The translations under genes were made by a program, and so were the position numbers. The notes beneath the pieces are model-generated. The model was given only the letters and a program-made list of their open reading frames with translations, searched no databases and was not told where the DNA came from. 64,000 nucleotides of DNA from the NCBI RefSeq assembly GCF_014653435.1, contig NZ_BNAO01000005.1:216920-280919 (forward strand), read 5' to 3'. Shown here piece after piece: positions 25,867-35,595 of this stretch. This DNA is from Alishewanella longhuensis. Lineage in GTDB: Bacteria; Pseudomonadota; Gammaproteobacteria; Enterobacterales; Alteromonadaceae. Numbering within the stretch: the first letter of the stretch is position 1; each line of letters starts with the position of its first letter.

Positions 25867-26002
25867 ACACCCGAACGCGTCTTAGTGAGCAGATAACTAG
25901 CCGGCATACTGTCGGCTAGTTCACTTAGCGGCCTCACTTAGCGAGCTAACCCAGTTGATAACTGCGCATGCTTTACAACGCCTCTGTAATAAGGACCTTA
26001 TC

Positions 26003-27157
26003 ATGTACCAATTAAATCTGGGCGAGTTAAGCCTTGACGATTTTATGCAGCAATACTGGCAGAAAAAGCCGCTGCTAATTAAGCAAGGTTTTAAACAGTT
26101 TCAGGATCCGCTCTCGGCCGACGAGCTGGCTGGCTTAGCATTAGAGGATGACGTTGAATCCCGTTTAGTACAGTGCACTGATGGCAATTGGCAACTGGAG
26201 ACCGGCCCTTTTGAAGATTTCGCGCGCTTTGGCGATAAAGACTGGACTATTCTGGTACAAGCCGTTGATCACTGGCATCCACCGGCCGCGGCGTTAATTG
26301 AGCCGTTTCGCTTTATTCCTAACTGGCGTATTGATGATTTAATGGTCAGCTTTTCTACGCCAGGTGGGGGTGTTGGCCCGCATCTGGATCAGTATGATGT
26401 GTTTATCATTCAGGGGGAAGGTAAACGCCACTGGCGGGTCGGCATGCCTGATCCGAGCTTAAAATCAATTTGCCCTCACCCTCGTTTGCTGCAAGTAACA
26501 CCTTTTACTGCCTGCATTGATGTCATTATGGAACCGGGAGATATTCTGTATATCCCACCAGGCTGCCCACATGACGGCATCTCGATTGAAAACAGCTTGA
26601 ACTACTCAGTCGGCTTTCGCGCCCCAGCGCAAAAAGATTTATTAACGGGCCTGACGGATTACCTTATTGATAACGACTTCGTTGGTAAGCGCTTTAGCGA
26701 TGTAAACCGCACGCTAACCCCTGCAATTGGCGCCATCAGTGAGCAAGATCTGGATCAGGTGCAGCAATTATTGATGCAATTAGTCAGTGATCGTGCGCAA
26801 TTACCACTGTGGTTTGGCCAATATATCACCCAGGCCAAGCACGAGTTAGATCAGCAAGAACCTGATCCACATTATGAAGCCGCAGAAATTGCCGAGTATC
26901 TGGAAGAAGGGTCAGTATTGGGACGCATCGGCGGTCTACGCTGCAGTTATTATCAAGCTACATCAGACAGTGATATTCAGCTGTTTATTAATGGCAATCG
27001 TATTGTGTTGCCAGCAGAGGAATACGACACAGCTTGCCTGCTTTGTGATAGCAATCGTATCGACCAACAGCAGTGCTTGCATTTTATTGCTCGTGAAGAG
27101 CGGCTACTGCTAATCACCGATCTGATTAATCAGGGTCTGTGGTATTTTGAGGAATAA
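26003..27157 (+). CDS. roxA: 50S ribosomal protein L16 arginine 3-hydroxylase RoxA (YcfD)
   Basis: A 384-residue JmjC-type oxygenase that uses Fe(II) and 2-oxoglutarate to hydroxylate an Arg of ribosomal protein L16. The metal ligands are in GPHLDQYDVF (H127 and D129 by count from the chosen start) and PPGCPHDGISIENSLNYSVG (H190). The start at 26003 (MYQLNLGELSLDDF) has AAGGA upstream; the longer frame from 25955 is not supported. It lies near purB as in E. coli. Confidence 0.92.
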   Translation: MYQLNLGELSLDDFMQQYWQKKPLLIKQGFKQFQDPLSADELAGLALEDDVESRLVQCTDGNWQLETGPFEDFARFGDKDWTILVQAVDHWHPPAAALIEPFRFIPNWRIDDLMVSFSTPGGGVGPHLDQYDVFIIQGEGKRHWRVGMPDPSLKSICPHPRLLQVTPFTACIDVIMEPGDILYIPPGCPHDGISIENSLNYSVGFRAPAQKDLLTGLTDYLIDNDFVGKRFSDVNRTLTPAIGAISEQDLDQVQQLLMQLVSDRAQLPLWFGQYITQAKHELDQQEPDPHYEAAEIAEYLEEGSVLGRIGGLRCSYYQATSDSDIQLFINGNRIVLPAEEYDTACLLCDSNRIDQQQCLHFIAREERLLLITDLINQGLWYFEE

Positions 27158-27204
27158 GGCTGTCAGGCAGCTGCTCAGCGCCTGACGGCTGTTTTCACCT
27201 TACC

Positions 27205-27269
27205 AAATAACAAAGCACTAAATAACAAAGCCCTAAATAACAAAGCCGCATAATGCGGCTTTGTTATTT
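27205..27269. repeat. Triplicated terminator arm with intrinsic terminator
   Basis: Three tandem 15-base units starting AAATAACAAAGC lie at 27205-27219, 27220-27234 and 27235-27249. The third forms the 5' arm of a perfect 16-bp hairpin with 27254-27269 (loop TAA), which ends TTTGTTATTT. The hairpin stands between the convergent roxA and DUF4826 genes. The two spare arms could pair with the same 3' arm less perfectly. Confidence 0.8.
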
Positions 27270-27303
27270 GTAAAGAATAAATGACAGTTACAACTAAGGC
27301 CGC

Positions 27304-27729
27304 TTAGGCTTGCCAAAGTTGCTCATTGTCAAATAAGTCATAAAGGCCGTGGGCGCGCGATACCAACAGATTAGCAAAATCTTGCTGGGTTTTATCGGCA
27401 AAACCTGCCTGAGCAATTTGCTCAGCTTTTAACTGCCAGTGCAGCGCAAAAGCCCTAATAGCTTCGCGCGCATCAGGTGCCGCCGAAACAGGCATATGGT
27501 CGGTAGGTAAATCACCACTAATGACCCAAAATGACTTTTTATCACGGGTATTTAGCTTCCATACTGCCACAAAAGGCGGCAGGTAACGGCTTTCACTTAC
27601 TGCTACATTATCTGGAATAATTCCCTTGGTGGCTAAATATTCATTGGCTTTTTGAAATTGAGACCGTACCCACTCGGTACGCTGCTCATCAGTAATTTCA
27701 GTATTATTCTGAGTTAACTGCTCACTCAT
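27304..27729 (-). CDS. DUF4826 family protein
   Basis: A 141-residue soluble protein. YLATKGIIPDNVAVSESRYLPPFVAVWKL and FWVISGDLPTDHMP are the conserved core of DUF4826, a family of Alteromonadales and relatives without known function. AGGAA lies 9 bases upstream of the ATG. It is transcribed alone. Confidence 0.75.
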   Translation of the reverse strand: MSEQLTQNNTEITDEQRTEWVRSQFQKANEYLATKGIIPDNVAVSESRYLPPFVAVWKLNTRDKKSFWVISGDLPTDHMPVSAAPDAREAIRAFALHWQLKAEQIAQAGFADKTQQDFANLLVSRAHGLYDLFDNEQLWQA

Positions 27730-27975
27730 AAGACGACTTCCTGTGTTGTAGATGCCGCTACTTTAGGTGAGTCGCTGCCGACAATCAAGCTTTCAGCAGC
27801 GTCATTTTCACACTACTGGCCTGACCAGGCACTTTTTGCCGCTAACACTGGCATAAAGTAGCACTAAATGGTACATTCCGCGCCATAAAAACAAGAACTA
27901 CAGTTTACGTAAACGTAAAGCTGAGATTAAACAGATACCCAACGTCATAACAGTTAGCCTCCAAGGGAGTCCACC

Positions 27976-29022
27976 GTGGCAGTATTTAATCATCCTGAAT
28001 TTGATCAACATGAACAAGTCGTCTTTTGCAGTGATCAGGAAACTGGCCTAAAAGCCATTATCGCAGTGCATAGTACCCGTCTGGGTCCAGCCGTAGGCGG
28101 CTGCAGATTGTGGGATTACGCTAGCGATGAAGACGCTTTAGTCGATGTGTTACGTTTGGCTCGTGGTATGACTTACAAAAATGCCATGGCAGGTTTACCG
28201 CTGGGAGGTGGTAAATCGGTGATTATTGGTAATGCCAAGACCATTAAGTCAGAAGCCTTATTCCGGGCTTTTGGTCGCATGGTACACCGCTTAAACGGCA
28301 GCTATTACAGCGCAGAAGACGTGAACATTACTACGCACGATATCATGCAGGTGAATCAGGAAACCCCTTTTGTTGCCGGCTTAGAAGGCAAAAGCGGCAA
28401 CCCGGGTCCCTTTACAGCACTCGGAACCTATCAGGGCATTAAAGCCGCTGCCCAACATCAATTTGGTTCAGCCGATTTATCGGGTAAAACAGTCGCGGTG
28501 CAAGGCCTTGGCAGCGTAGGTTTTTACTTATGTGAACATCTGCATAAAGAAGGCGCTAAGCTTATCGTTACGGATATTAACCAGGATGCAGTAAACCGCG
28601 CAGTGGCGCAGTTCGGTGCCACTGCTGTTGGCTTAAATGAAATCTATGGCGTAGATGCTGATATCTATGCGCCTTGTGCCCTGGGCGCCACCCTAAATGA
28701 TGAAACCATCCCGCAGCTAAAAGCGAAAGTAGTCGCAGGCTGCGCGAACAATCAGCTAAAACGGCCAGAGCATGGCGAAAAGTTGCGTGAATTGGGTATT
28801 CTCTATGCCCCAGATTACGTTATTAACGCCGGTGGTATTATTAACGTGGCCTTTGAAATGCGCCCACAAGGTTATAACGCGGCCGAATCAACTGCTAAGG
28901 TTATGCAGATCTTTGATACCTTATTGACCATTTTCCGCCGTGCTGACGCTGAAAATGCACCAACCAGCACTGTGGCCGATATTATGGCTCAAGAAATTAT
29001 CGCCCGCGGTAAAGTTATCTAA
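27976..29022 (+). CDS. ldh: Leucine dehydrogenase (Glu/Leu/Phe/Val dehydrogenase family)
   Basis: A 348-residue NAD-dependent amino acid dehydrogenase that deaminates branched-chain amino acids to 2-oxoacids. Substrate-binding LGPAVGGCRLWDY and GMTYKNAMAGLPLGGGKSV (catalytic lysines near residues 68 and 80) are followed by a Rossmann domain with VQGLGSVGFYLCEHL near 180. The length and sequence are closer to leucine dehydrogenases than to glutamate dehydrogenases; preference among Leu, Val and Phe cannot be fixed by eye. The start codon is GTG at 27976. A terminator at 29048 follows. Confidence 0.88.
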   Translation: MAVFNHPEFDQHEQVVFCSDQETGLKAIIAVHSTRLGPAVGGCRLWDYASDEDALVDVLRLARGMTYKNAMAGLPLGGGKSVIIGNAKTIKSEALFRAFGRMVHRLNGSYYSAEDVNITTHDIMQVNQETPFVAGLEGKSGNPGPFTALGTYQGIKAAAQHQFGSADLSGKTVAVQGLGSVGFYLCEHLHKEGAKLIVTDINQDAVNRAVAQFGATAVGLNEIYGVDADIYAPCALGATLNDETIPQLKAKVVAGCANNQLKRPEHGEKLRELGILYAPDYVINAGGIINVAFEMRPQGYNAAESTAKVMQIFDTLLTIFRRADAENAPTSTVADIMAQEIIARGKVI

Positions 29023-29047
29023 ACAACACGAGTACTTTAACCAATAT

Positions 29048-29078
29048 AAAAAGGAGAGGCATTGAGCCTCCCCTTTTT
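29048..29078. terminator. Bidirectional terminator
   Basis: AAAAAGGAGAGGC pairs with GCCTCCCCTTTTT around ATTGA with one A-C mismatch. It serves the leucine dehydrogenase gene and overlaps the last codons of the convergent small membrane protein gene. Confidence 0.7.
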
Positions 29079-29319
29079 ATGCCATTTTCAAAAGTGCTTC
29101 CCAGCCAAGGAACAATAAACAGAGGCTTATAAATAACACGACACTAATATTAATCCAAAAATCTTCGCCCTTACGTTTTTTTACGACGGTACGGCTAGCC
29201 ACTTTAACCTTCGTTTTTTGCGTAGCCGTTGCTTGAGAGGCCGTCGTTTTGCTAGCCATTGCTGTAATTTCTTTAAGCGTTTTTTCTCTATCTAATCTTT
29301 CTGTCTTTTCTGCTTTCAT
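29077..29319 (-). CDS. Small protein with one C-terminal membrane helix
   Basis: An 80-residue protein of unknown function. Residues 1-52 are strongly charged, with a Thr/Ala/Lys stretch and the basic TVVKKRKGEDF; residues 54-76 form a hydrophobic helix near the C-terminus. It looks tail-anchored, with the long basic segment in the cytoplasm. Its ribosome site is weak, and an internal ATG at MASKTT is an alternative start. It is between two terminators' worth of neighbours with no clear operon partner. Confidence 0.5.
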   Translation of the reverse strand: MKAEKTERLDREKTLKEITAMASKTTASQATATQKTKVKVASRTVVKKRKGEDFWINISVVLFISLCLLFLGWEALLKMA

Positions 29320-29365
29320 AATACTTATAACTACCTTATATAAGCAGGAGGAATACTAGCGAATA

Positions 29366-29860
29366 TTACTGCTGATACTGTGCCGCTAACGCCTGCAGCT
29401 CTGCCCCGGTAAGCCGGGTAATGCGCCAATCATGCATAAGTTTAGCGCCTTGTGACTGATAGAAATCAATAGCAGGTTGATTCCAATCCAGTACCGACCA
29501 TTCAAAACGACCACAGCCACGTTCTACGGCTAAATTGGCTAAATAGCTTAGTAGTAATTTGCCAAGACCTTTGCCACGGAAAGCAGGGAGTACAAAAAGA
29601 TCTTCAAGATATAGGCCTGGTTGAGCCAAAAAGGTGGAATAATTATGAAAAAACAGCGCAAAGCCTGCTGGCTGCCCCTGATATTCAACAATCACAACTT
29701 CTGCCGCGGCCTTATCGCCGAATAGAGTTTGTGTTAGCTTTTGCTCAGTTGCCACAACCTGATCTGCCATTTTTTCATATTCAGCCAAGCCTTTAATAAA
29801 TGACAGTATTAAGGCGCTATCTTCTGCTGTTGCTAAACGGATCTTACTTTGTTGTGTCAT
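29366..29860 (-). CDS. GNAT family N-acetyltransferase
   Basis: A 164-residue acetyltransferase. LYLEDLFVLPAFRGKGLGKLLLSYLANLA (acetyl-CoA loop near residues 82-110) and CGRFEWSVLDWNQPAIDFYQSQGA match the spermidine/thialysine acetyltransferase branch (SAT2-like) of GNAT. The substrate is probably a small amine or amino acid, which is inferred from family only. Confidence 0.8.
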   Translation of the reverse strand: MTQQSKIRLATAEDSALILSFIKGLAEYEKMADQVVATEQKLTQTLFGDKAAAEVVIVEYQGQPAGFALFFHNYSTFLAQPGLYLEDLFVLPAFRGKGLGKLLLSYLANLAVERGCGRFEWSVLDWNQPAIDFYQSQGAKLMHDWRITRLTGAELQALAAQYQQ

Positions 29861-30068
29861 GCTTTACCTATTGTTATTTATGCTTTTTTACTTATGGCAT
29901 TCTACGCTGTTTTACTAAAAACATCATAACCTGAAACACCTTATTATTGAATACTCGCAAACGGACAAAACCAGAGCTTAATTGAGTCAGATATGTACAT
30001 AATTTAACGCAAAAAAACCGGAGACAAGCTCCGGTTCAGTTTAGTCAATCTTCTATAGCTGCTTGTAG

Positions 30069-32384
30069 TTAAGCGGCAGCTTTATTCGCCACACTCATTG
30101 CTTCTAACACGCCAGGTTTAAAGCTATCCACACTGATCGCTTTAAAGCGCAGCTTATTCATCTGCTCTAAGGTTGCTGCTTCTTCGTTGTTAATAATACC
30201 GGCAGCAAGTGCTTGCTTAATCGTATCCACCAGCTGTTGCTTGCGTGGCAGCTGCCCTGCTTTTTGTGCTTGTGCTAACTTTTTCAGCAATGGCTGAGCA
30301 TTATGCATGGCAACAAAGGCGGACTCCATTAAACCGGTCGCATCATTCTCATCAGCACCTACATAGCATAAATGCGTTAGGCGATCGCGCACTACAGATG
30401 GCTTAGACAAGGCTTCACAAATTTGTTGTGCCACGTCATCTGCAGGCATCTTGTAACCGATACCAAACGGGAATACCAGAGTGCGAATGGTGCGGGCGAC
30501 AATACGATTTGGGAAGTTAGCAAAGAAGCCATCAAAGGCCTTACCAATTTCATATAAAGCACGTTGCACACTGTAGTGTACGAATGGCAGGTCTGCTTGC
30601 TGACGGCCATTATCTTCATAGAACTTCAGCACTGCAGAGGCAATATACAACTGACTTAATACATCACCTAAACGGGCAGAGAGCATTTCTTTGCGTTTTA
30701 AATCACCGCCTAGCATCAGCATAGAAATATCAGCACTTAACGCTAAAGCACGGCTCATGCGGCTTAACTGCTTATAGTAACGGGCAGTATCGCCAGATAC
30801 CGGTGCGCCATTAAAGGCACCGGCCGTTAAGCCTTGCCATAAAGCAGAGAAAGTATTACCGATAGCAAAACCTACGTGTGCCATTAACAGCTTATCGAAC
30901 TGGGCCAAGCCTTCTTCGGCATTGGGGTTAGCAGCCGCTTCTAATTCCGCTAATACATAAGGGTGGCAACGTGTGGCGCCCTGACCAAAGATCATCAGAT
31001 TACGGGTTAGGATATTGGCGCCTTCTACCGTAATAGAGATTGGCACACCCATATAGCCATGCGCTAAGTAGTTCATTGGGCCACACTGAATGGCTTTACC
31101 GGCATGAATATCAAACGCATCGTTTAGTAAGGTGCGTGACATTTCTGTCATATGGTATTTAGCAATCGCCGTTACCACAGACGGGCTAAGTTTTAAATCA
31201 ATAGCACCGGCGGTCATAACGCGCATGGCTTCAAGCGTATAGGTTAAACCACCAATACGGGCTAAACCTTCCTGTACGCCTTCAAACTTACCGATAGACA
31301 TACCGAATTGCTGACGCACATAACCATAGGCGCCGGTCATGCGGGTAGCTAAATGGCCAGTGGCCGTTGCCAATGCAGGTAAGGAAATGCCACGGCCTGC
31401 AGATAAACATTCTACCAGCATACGCCAGCCGCGACCGGCATACGACGGCCCACCGATAATCCAATCCAGCGGAATAAACACATCTTTGCCATAGGTGGTA
31501 CCGTTCATAAAAGCCATATTCATCGGGAAATGACGATCACCAATTTGCACACCCGGGTGGCTGGTTGGAATAAGTGCACAGGTAATACCCAGCTCTTCTT
31601 TATCGCCGAGCAGCTTATCTGGATCGTACATTTTAAAAGCCAAACCCAGTACCGTGGCAACCGGTGCTAAGGTGATATAGCGCTTATCCCAGTTAAGACG
31701 AATACCCAGCACTTCCTTGCCTTGAAACTGGCCTTTACAAACCACGCCGCTATCAGGGATACCACCAGCGTCAGAGCCTGCTTCTGGGCCAGTTAGGGCA
31801 AAACAAGGCACGTCTGTGCCATTGGCTAAGGTGGGTAACCAGCGGTTTTTCTGCTCGTCGGTGCCATAGTGCATCAAAAGCTCGCCCGGGCCTAACGAGT
31901 TAGGTACCATAATGGTCACCGCTGCCGTTAAACTACGGGTAGCAATGCGAGACACTATAGTTGAGTTGGCGATAGCGGAAAATTCCCGACCGCCGTAGCT
32001 TTTCGGGATAATCATCGCGAAGAAGCCTTCACGTTTAATGTAGTTCCATACTTCTACCGGTAAATCACGCTGCTCTTGCACGATTTTATAATCATCAAGC
32101 ATCTTGAGCAGAGTTTCTACCTGATTATCCATAAAGGCTTGCTCGTCTGTCGATAACTCGGCTTTAGGAATAGCATGCAGCTTTTTCCAGTCTGGCTTAC
32201 CTTTAAATAATTCACCGTCCCACCAAACATCGCCTGCTTCCATTGCCTCACGCTCGGTATCAGACAGTGGCGGTAAGATCTTTTTAAAGATGGCGAAAAC
32301 CGGCTTGGTAATCAGACTCCGGCGCACTGAGGTTACCCCCAAAAGCACCACTAATATTGCGATAATAATTAATAAATATACCAT
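30069..32384 (-). CDS. fadE: Acyl-CoA dehydrogenase FadE
   Basis: A 771-residue acyl-CoA dehydrogenase for the first step of fatty acid beta-oxidation. A hydrophobic N-terminal helix (MVYLLIIIAILVVLLGV) is typical of FadE. FAD- and substrate-binding CFALTGPEAGSDAGGIPD is near 195-212, YITLAPVATVLGLAF near 230, and the C-terminal DUF1974 region follows from about 480. It is slightly shorter than E. coli FadE. A strong GGAAGGAA site precedes the ATG, and the psrA-like regulator ends 18 bases upstream, so the two form one unit. Confidence 0.94.
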   Translation of the reverse strand: MVYLLIIIAILVVLLGVTSVRRSLITKPVFAIFKKILPPLSDTEREAMEAGDVWWDGELFKGKPDWKKLHAIPKAELSTDEQAFMDNQVETLLKMLDDYKIVQEQRDLPVEVWNYIKREGFFAMIIPKSYGGREFSAIANSTIVSRIATRSLTAAVTIMVPNSLGPGELLMHYGTDEQKNRWLPTLANGTDVPCFALTGPEAGSDAGGIPDSGVVCKGQFQGKEVLGIRLNWDKRYITLAPVATVLGLAFKMYDPDKLLGDKEELGITCALIPTSHPGVQIGDRHFPMNMAFMNGTTYGKDVFIPLDWIIGGPSYAGRGWRMLVECLSAGRGISLPALATATGHLATRMTGAYGYVRQQFGMSIGKFEGVQEGLARIGGLTYTLEAMRVMTAGAIDLKLSPSVVTAIAKYHMTEMSRTLLNDAFDIHAGKAIQCGPMNYLAHGYMGVPISITVEGANILTRNLMIFGQGATRCHPYVLAELEAAANPNAEEGLAQFDKLLMAHVGFAIGNTFSALWQGLTAGAFNGAPVSGDTARYYKQLSRMSRALALSADISMLMLGGDLKRKEMLSARLGDVLSQLYIASAVLKFYEDNGRQQADLPFVHYSVQRALYEIGKAFDGFFANFPNRIVARTIRTLVFPFGIGYKMPADDVAQQICEALSKPSVVRDRLTHLCYVGADENDATGLMESAFVAMHNAQPLLKKLAQAQKAGQLPRKQQLVDTIKQALAAGIINNEEAATLEQMNKLRFKAISVDSFKPGVLEAMSVANKAAA

Positions 32385-32402
32385 TTCAGCTTCCTTCCAG
32401 CG

Positions 32403-33074
32403 TCAGGCTACAGTTCTAGTGGGTGTTACTGTTGTTTGATTAAAAACAGGGGCAGCAATACCTGCCGATAAATAAGGGATCAAACGATGAATTACGCCTT
32501 CAATATCGACAGCTTCGTCAAAATCAGCCAAGGCAATCTCGGCCAGCGCATCATTCGATGCCATAGTAAAAACGATAGAGCCCAGCGCAAAATGCAGGCG
32601 CCAAAATAATTCGCTTTGTGGCAAATGTGGGCAGCTTTGTTGCACTAACAACACAAACTTGTCTAAGGTACGACCATAATGGTGATTAATAAACCAGCGT
32701 AGATGTCCTTGCACATCAGTGTAACCACGGCCTAGGAGTTGTAAGAATGTACGGGTGCCTTTGCGTTGAATGTTGTTCAGTTCTAACAGCGGTTTTACAA
32801 ATACGGCAAGCACATCAGGTAAATGATTAGGCTTGGTTTTGGCGAGCAGTACATCAAACTCCTGGTCCAATCTTGGCATTAAAATCTGTAAATAGCGCTG
32901 CAACACGGCCTGGATTAGCTCTTTTTTTGAGCCAAAATGATAATTAACCGAAGCCAGATTCACCTCTGCTTTAGTAGTGATTTGCCGCAATGAGGTGTCA
33001 TTAAATCCGGCTTCTGCAAACAAGTTTTGGGCAGCATCCAAAATTTTTTGTTGAGTATTAATTTTGCTATTCAT
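32403..33074 (-). CDS. psrA: TetR family fatty-acid regulator, PsrA-like
   Basis: TetR/AcrR regulator of about 223 residues. The helix-turn-helix ILDAAQNLFAEAGFNDTSLR, ITTKAEVNLASVNYHFGSK is close to Pseudomonas and Shewanella PsrA, which repress beta-oxidation genes and respond to long-chain acyl compounds. Start 33074 is chosen to leave the operator-like palindrome upstream; an in-frame ATG at 33092 would add MVCLNL and touches the palindrome. Neither start has a good ribosome site. Position directly before fadE supports control of beta-oxidation and of itself. Confidence 0.82.
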   Translation of the reverse strand: MNSKINTQQKILDAAQNLFAEAGFNDTSLRQITTKAEVNLASVNYHFGSKKELIQAVLQRYLQILMPRLDQEFDVLLAKTKPNHLPDVLAVFVKPLLELNNIQRKGTRTFLQLLGRGYTDVQGHLRWFINHHYGRTLDKFVLLVQQSCPHLPQSELFWRLHFALGSIVFTMASNDALAEIALADFDEAVDIEGVIHRLIPYLSAGIAAPVFNQTTVTPTRTVA

Positions 33075-33091
33075 TAAATTCAAACACACCA

Positions 33092-33109
33092 TTTAAACAC
33101 TTGTTTGAA
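33092..33109. promoter_or_regulatory. Probable PsrA operator
   Basis: TTTAAACACTTGTTTGAA is an imperfect 18-base palindrome; all but one pair of positions and the centre match. Further TTCAAAC and GTTTGAA half-sites flank it at 33079-33085 and 33116-33122. GTTTGAA/TTCAAAC arms fit published descriptions of PsrA sites in gammaproteobacteria, and the location just upstream of the regulator suggests autoregulation. Confidence 0.6.
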
Positions 33110-33280
33110 ATGTACGTTTGAATCACTGGTCTGTCAAGTGGCAAATGCATTGCTGGTCTGAATAGCATTAATTTGTGATAATAAACGCTGGGCTTGATGC
33201 TATACACATAAACAACCACAAAATTGCTGATTCTCATATTCTAGAATTGCATCGGTATAAACTCGCTTATGGAGATTGCT

Positions 33281-33907
33281 ATGAAAGTTGTTGAGGTTAA
33301 ACACCCGCTGGTTCAGCACAAAATCGGCTTATTGCGTGCAGCAGATATTAGTACCCGCCAATTTCGGCAACTGGCGACGGAGCTTGGCAGCTTGTTAACT
33401 TATGAAGCGACTAAAGACTTGCCAACAGAGCGCATCAGTATTAACGCTTGGAGTGGCAGTTGCGAAATTGAGCAAATTCAGGGGAAGAAAGTGACAGTAG
33501 TGCCCATCTTACGCGCCGGTTTAGGGATGCTGGATGGCGTCTTGGATCTTATCCCCAGTGCCCGTATTAGTGTAGTAGGTATTTATCGCGATGAAGAAAC
33601 CTTAGAGCCTGTACCCTATTTTCAAAAATTAGCGCCAGAAATCGCGCAACGCCTGGCTATTATTATCGATCCCATGCTTGCCACTGGTGGCTCTATGATA
33701 GCCACTGTCGATTTGCTAAAACAACAAGGCTGTCAGCATATTAAAGCCTTGGTGCTGGTCGCCGCACCTGAGGGTATAACAGCGTTGGCAGCAGCACACC
33801 CAGATATCGAGCTGTATACCGCGGCCATCGATCAAGGACTTAATGCCCAGGGTTATATCTTGCCAGGTTTAGGTGATGCCGGTGACAAACTGTTTGGCAC
33901 CAAATAA
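33281..33907 (+). CDS. upp: Uracil phosphoribosyltransferase
   Basis: A 208-residue pyrimidine-salvage enzyme making UMP from uracil and [23 protein letters not shown] near residue 70 and the PRPP-binding [19 protein letters not shown] near 128-146 are diagnostic, as is the C-terminal [18 protein letters not shown]. The start at 33281 has GGAG 7 bases upstream and gives the standard length; the frame from 33269 adds four residues without need. No uraA permease follows. Confidence 0.96.
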   Translation: MKVVEVKHPLVQHKIGLLRAADISTRQFRQLATELGSLLTYEATKDLPTERISINAWSGSCEIEQIQGKKVTVVPILRAGLGMLDGVLDLIPSARISVVGIYRDEETLEPVPYFQKLAPEIAQRLAIIIDPMLATGGSMIATVDLLKQQGCQHIKALVLVAAPEGITALAAAHPDIELYTAAIDQGLNAQGYILPGLGDAGDKLFGTK

Positions 33908-34144
33908 CGGCTACGGCAGTTTTTTGCCGCAACAACATTAACCCCAGAGTAAATTTGCCGCATTACCCAGTAGCAGCCGCAGCGATGCCAATCACTGCAG
34001 CTACTACCTTTTAAAATCAGAATTTTGGACGATTTTGCTACGCTTTAAGTGGCCAAATAAAGCCCGCTTGAACACTTTACTCACTTTGGTACAAAGCTTG
34101 CTCTGGTAAGCGCACACGATAGTGATGCATAGGATCAGCAGCAG

Positions 34145-34588
34145 ATGATGTTAAGCCTAGGTAGTATTCAAACCCAGTATACCGACTTACAGACGGCAAA
34201 TAACAAAACCATAAATAAGGTAAAAGCCAACACACTCTTAGCCGATGACAAAGTCACCTTGGGCTGGCAGCAACCCGCCGCCGGCTACCAACACCTGGCA
34301 CCAACCCAAACAACAGAACCCCCTGCTACCAACTCTGGCAACGGCCTTATCACCAGTGATTATTTAAAACAATTGCTGCAGGCCATGCTGGATCAACGTA
34401 CCGGCTTCGATCGTGAAAAATGGGAAGAACTGCAGGAAAAAATTGCTGCGCTACAAAGTATGCATGAGCTGACTGACGGCCAGCAGCAAGAGCTGGAACA
34501 GTTATTGAGAGCGCAAGAAGCACTGATGCAAGAGGCCGCAGATCGCATGCGACAGCAAGCTGAGCAGCAAGAACCAGGTAAGCTTTAG
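34145..34588 (+). CDS. Hypothetical Gln/Glu-rich helical protein
   Basis: A 147-residue soluble protein that I do not recognise. The first 75 residues are polar and without clear structure. Residues 78-143 form a long helix rich in Q, E, L and A, with leucines spaced as in a coiled coil (LQEKIAALQSMHELTDGQQQ and onward). The start ATG is doubled (34145 and 34148). It lies between upp and the hydrolase gene, and no partner can be inferred. Confidence 0.55.
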   Translation: MMLSLGSIQTQYTDLQTANNKTINKVKANTLLADDKVTLGWQQPAAGYQHLAPTQTTEPPATNSGNGLITSDYLKQLLQAMLDQRTGFDREKWEELQEKIAALQSMHELTDGQQQELEQLLRAQEALMQEAADRMRQQAEQQEPGKL

Positions 34589-34652
34589 GCTTGCAGCTTT
34601 AGCTTGAACATGGCAACGTAGCGCCATAATTTTTAGTCACAGGATCCGTCTA

Positions 34653-35540
34653 ATGCAATTGCTGCCCTGGTCTTATAGCAGTCGTTATGGTGTTACAGTA
34701 CGAGGCTTTCATAGCGCACCAAGCGGTAAACCGGTACTGCATTTTTTACATGGTAACGGTTTTTGCGGTTTAACTTATCAGCCGATGTTGCAGCAACTTA
34801 GTACTGACTACGATTTGTTCTTATCTGATACGCAAGGACACGGTGACAGTGATGTAGGCACTGAATTTCTTGGATGGAACAAAGCGGCGGAAATTGCCAC
34901 TCTGGCATGGCAAGCACATCAACCGCTGTTTGGGGCAGTGGCAACCTATGGCCTGGGGCACAGTTTTGGTGGTGTGCTTACCTCATTGATGCACGCCGAA
35001 CATCCAACGCTCTTTCAAGGCTTAGTGTTATTGGACCCGGTGTTATTTCCTCCATCGATGTTACTATTGGCACGTACTTTGGAAGGTGTACGGTTGTTCA
35101 AAAAGAACCCATTAGCAAAAGCCGCGTTAAAACGTCGGCAACATTGGCCAGATAGGGCTACTGCGCTGAGCTATTTTCAAAGCCGCAGCTTATTCAAGAA
35201 CTGGCACCCTAGTGCCTTGAACGCCTATGTCGAGCATGCGTTAGCAAACCAAGCAAATGGCGTGAGCTTAAAATGCCCACCACAACGTGAGGCCGATGTG
35301 TTTAGTTCCTACCCAAAAGGACTATGGCCGGCATTACGTAATGCAAAAGCGCCGATTAAAGTCATCTATGGTGAACAGACTTTTCCCTTCGTGGTCAGAG
35401 CGGTAACCAAATGGCAACAGCTCAACAGTGGCGTACTCAGCCAGCTGGTGCCGGGTGGTCATTGTTTTATGCAGGAACAACCTGAACAAAGTGCCGCGTG
35501 GGTAAAGCAAACCCTAAATGATTTTAACGCGTTAAAATAG
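34653..35540 (+). CDS. Alpha/beta hydrolase
   Basis: A 295-residue hydrolase without signal peptide. The oxyanion strand HFLHGNGFCGLTYQPM is near residues 29-44, DTQGHGDSD near 62, and the nucleophile elbow GLGHSFGGVLTSL near 106-118 has Ser in GHSFG. VIYGEQTF and PGGHCFMQEQP supply the likely acid and the catalytic His (near 270). The substrate is unknown; the closest named types are lactonase- or esterase-like members. It is 64 bases after the helical protein gene. Confidence 0.8.
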   Translation: MQLLPWSYSSRYGVTVRGFHSAPSGKPVLHFLHGNGFCGLTYQPMLQQLSTDYDLFLSDTQGHGDSDVGTEFLGWNKAAEIATLAWQAHQPLFGAVATYGLGHSFGGVLTSLMHAEHPTLFQGLVLLDPVLFPPSMLLLARTLEGVRLFKKNPLAKAALKRRQHWPDRATALSYFQSRSLFKNWHPSALNAYVEHALANQANGVSLKCPPQREADVFSSYPKGLWPALRNAKAPIKVIYGEQTFPFVVRAVTKWQQLNSGVLSQLVPGGHCFMQEQPEQSAAWVKQTLNDFNALK

Positions 35541-35595
35541 CTATGGCTCTGCCGCTTGCGCTATAATGCGCAAAATTTTTGCAGGAAATTTGGTA

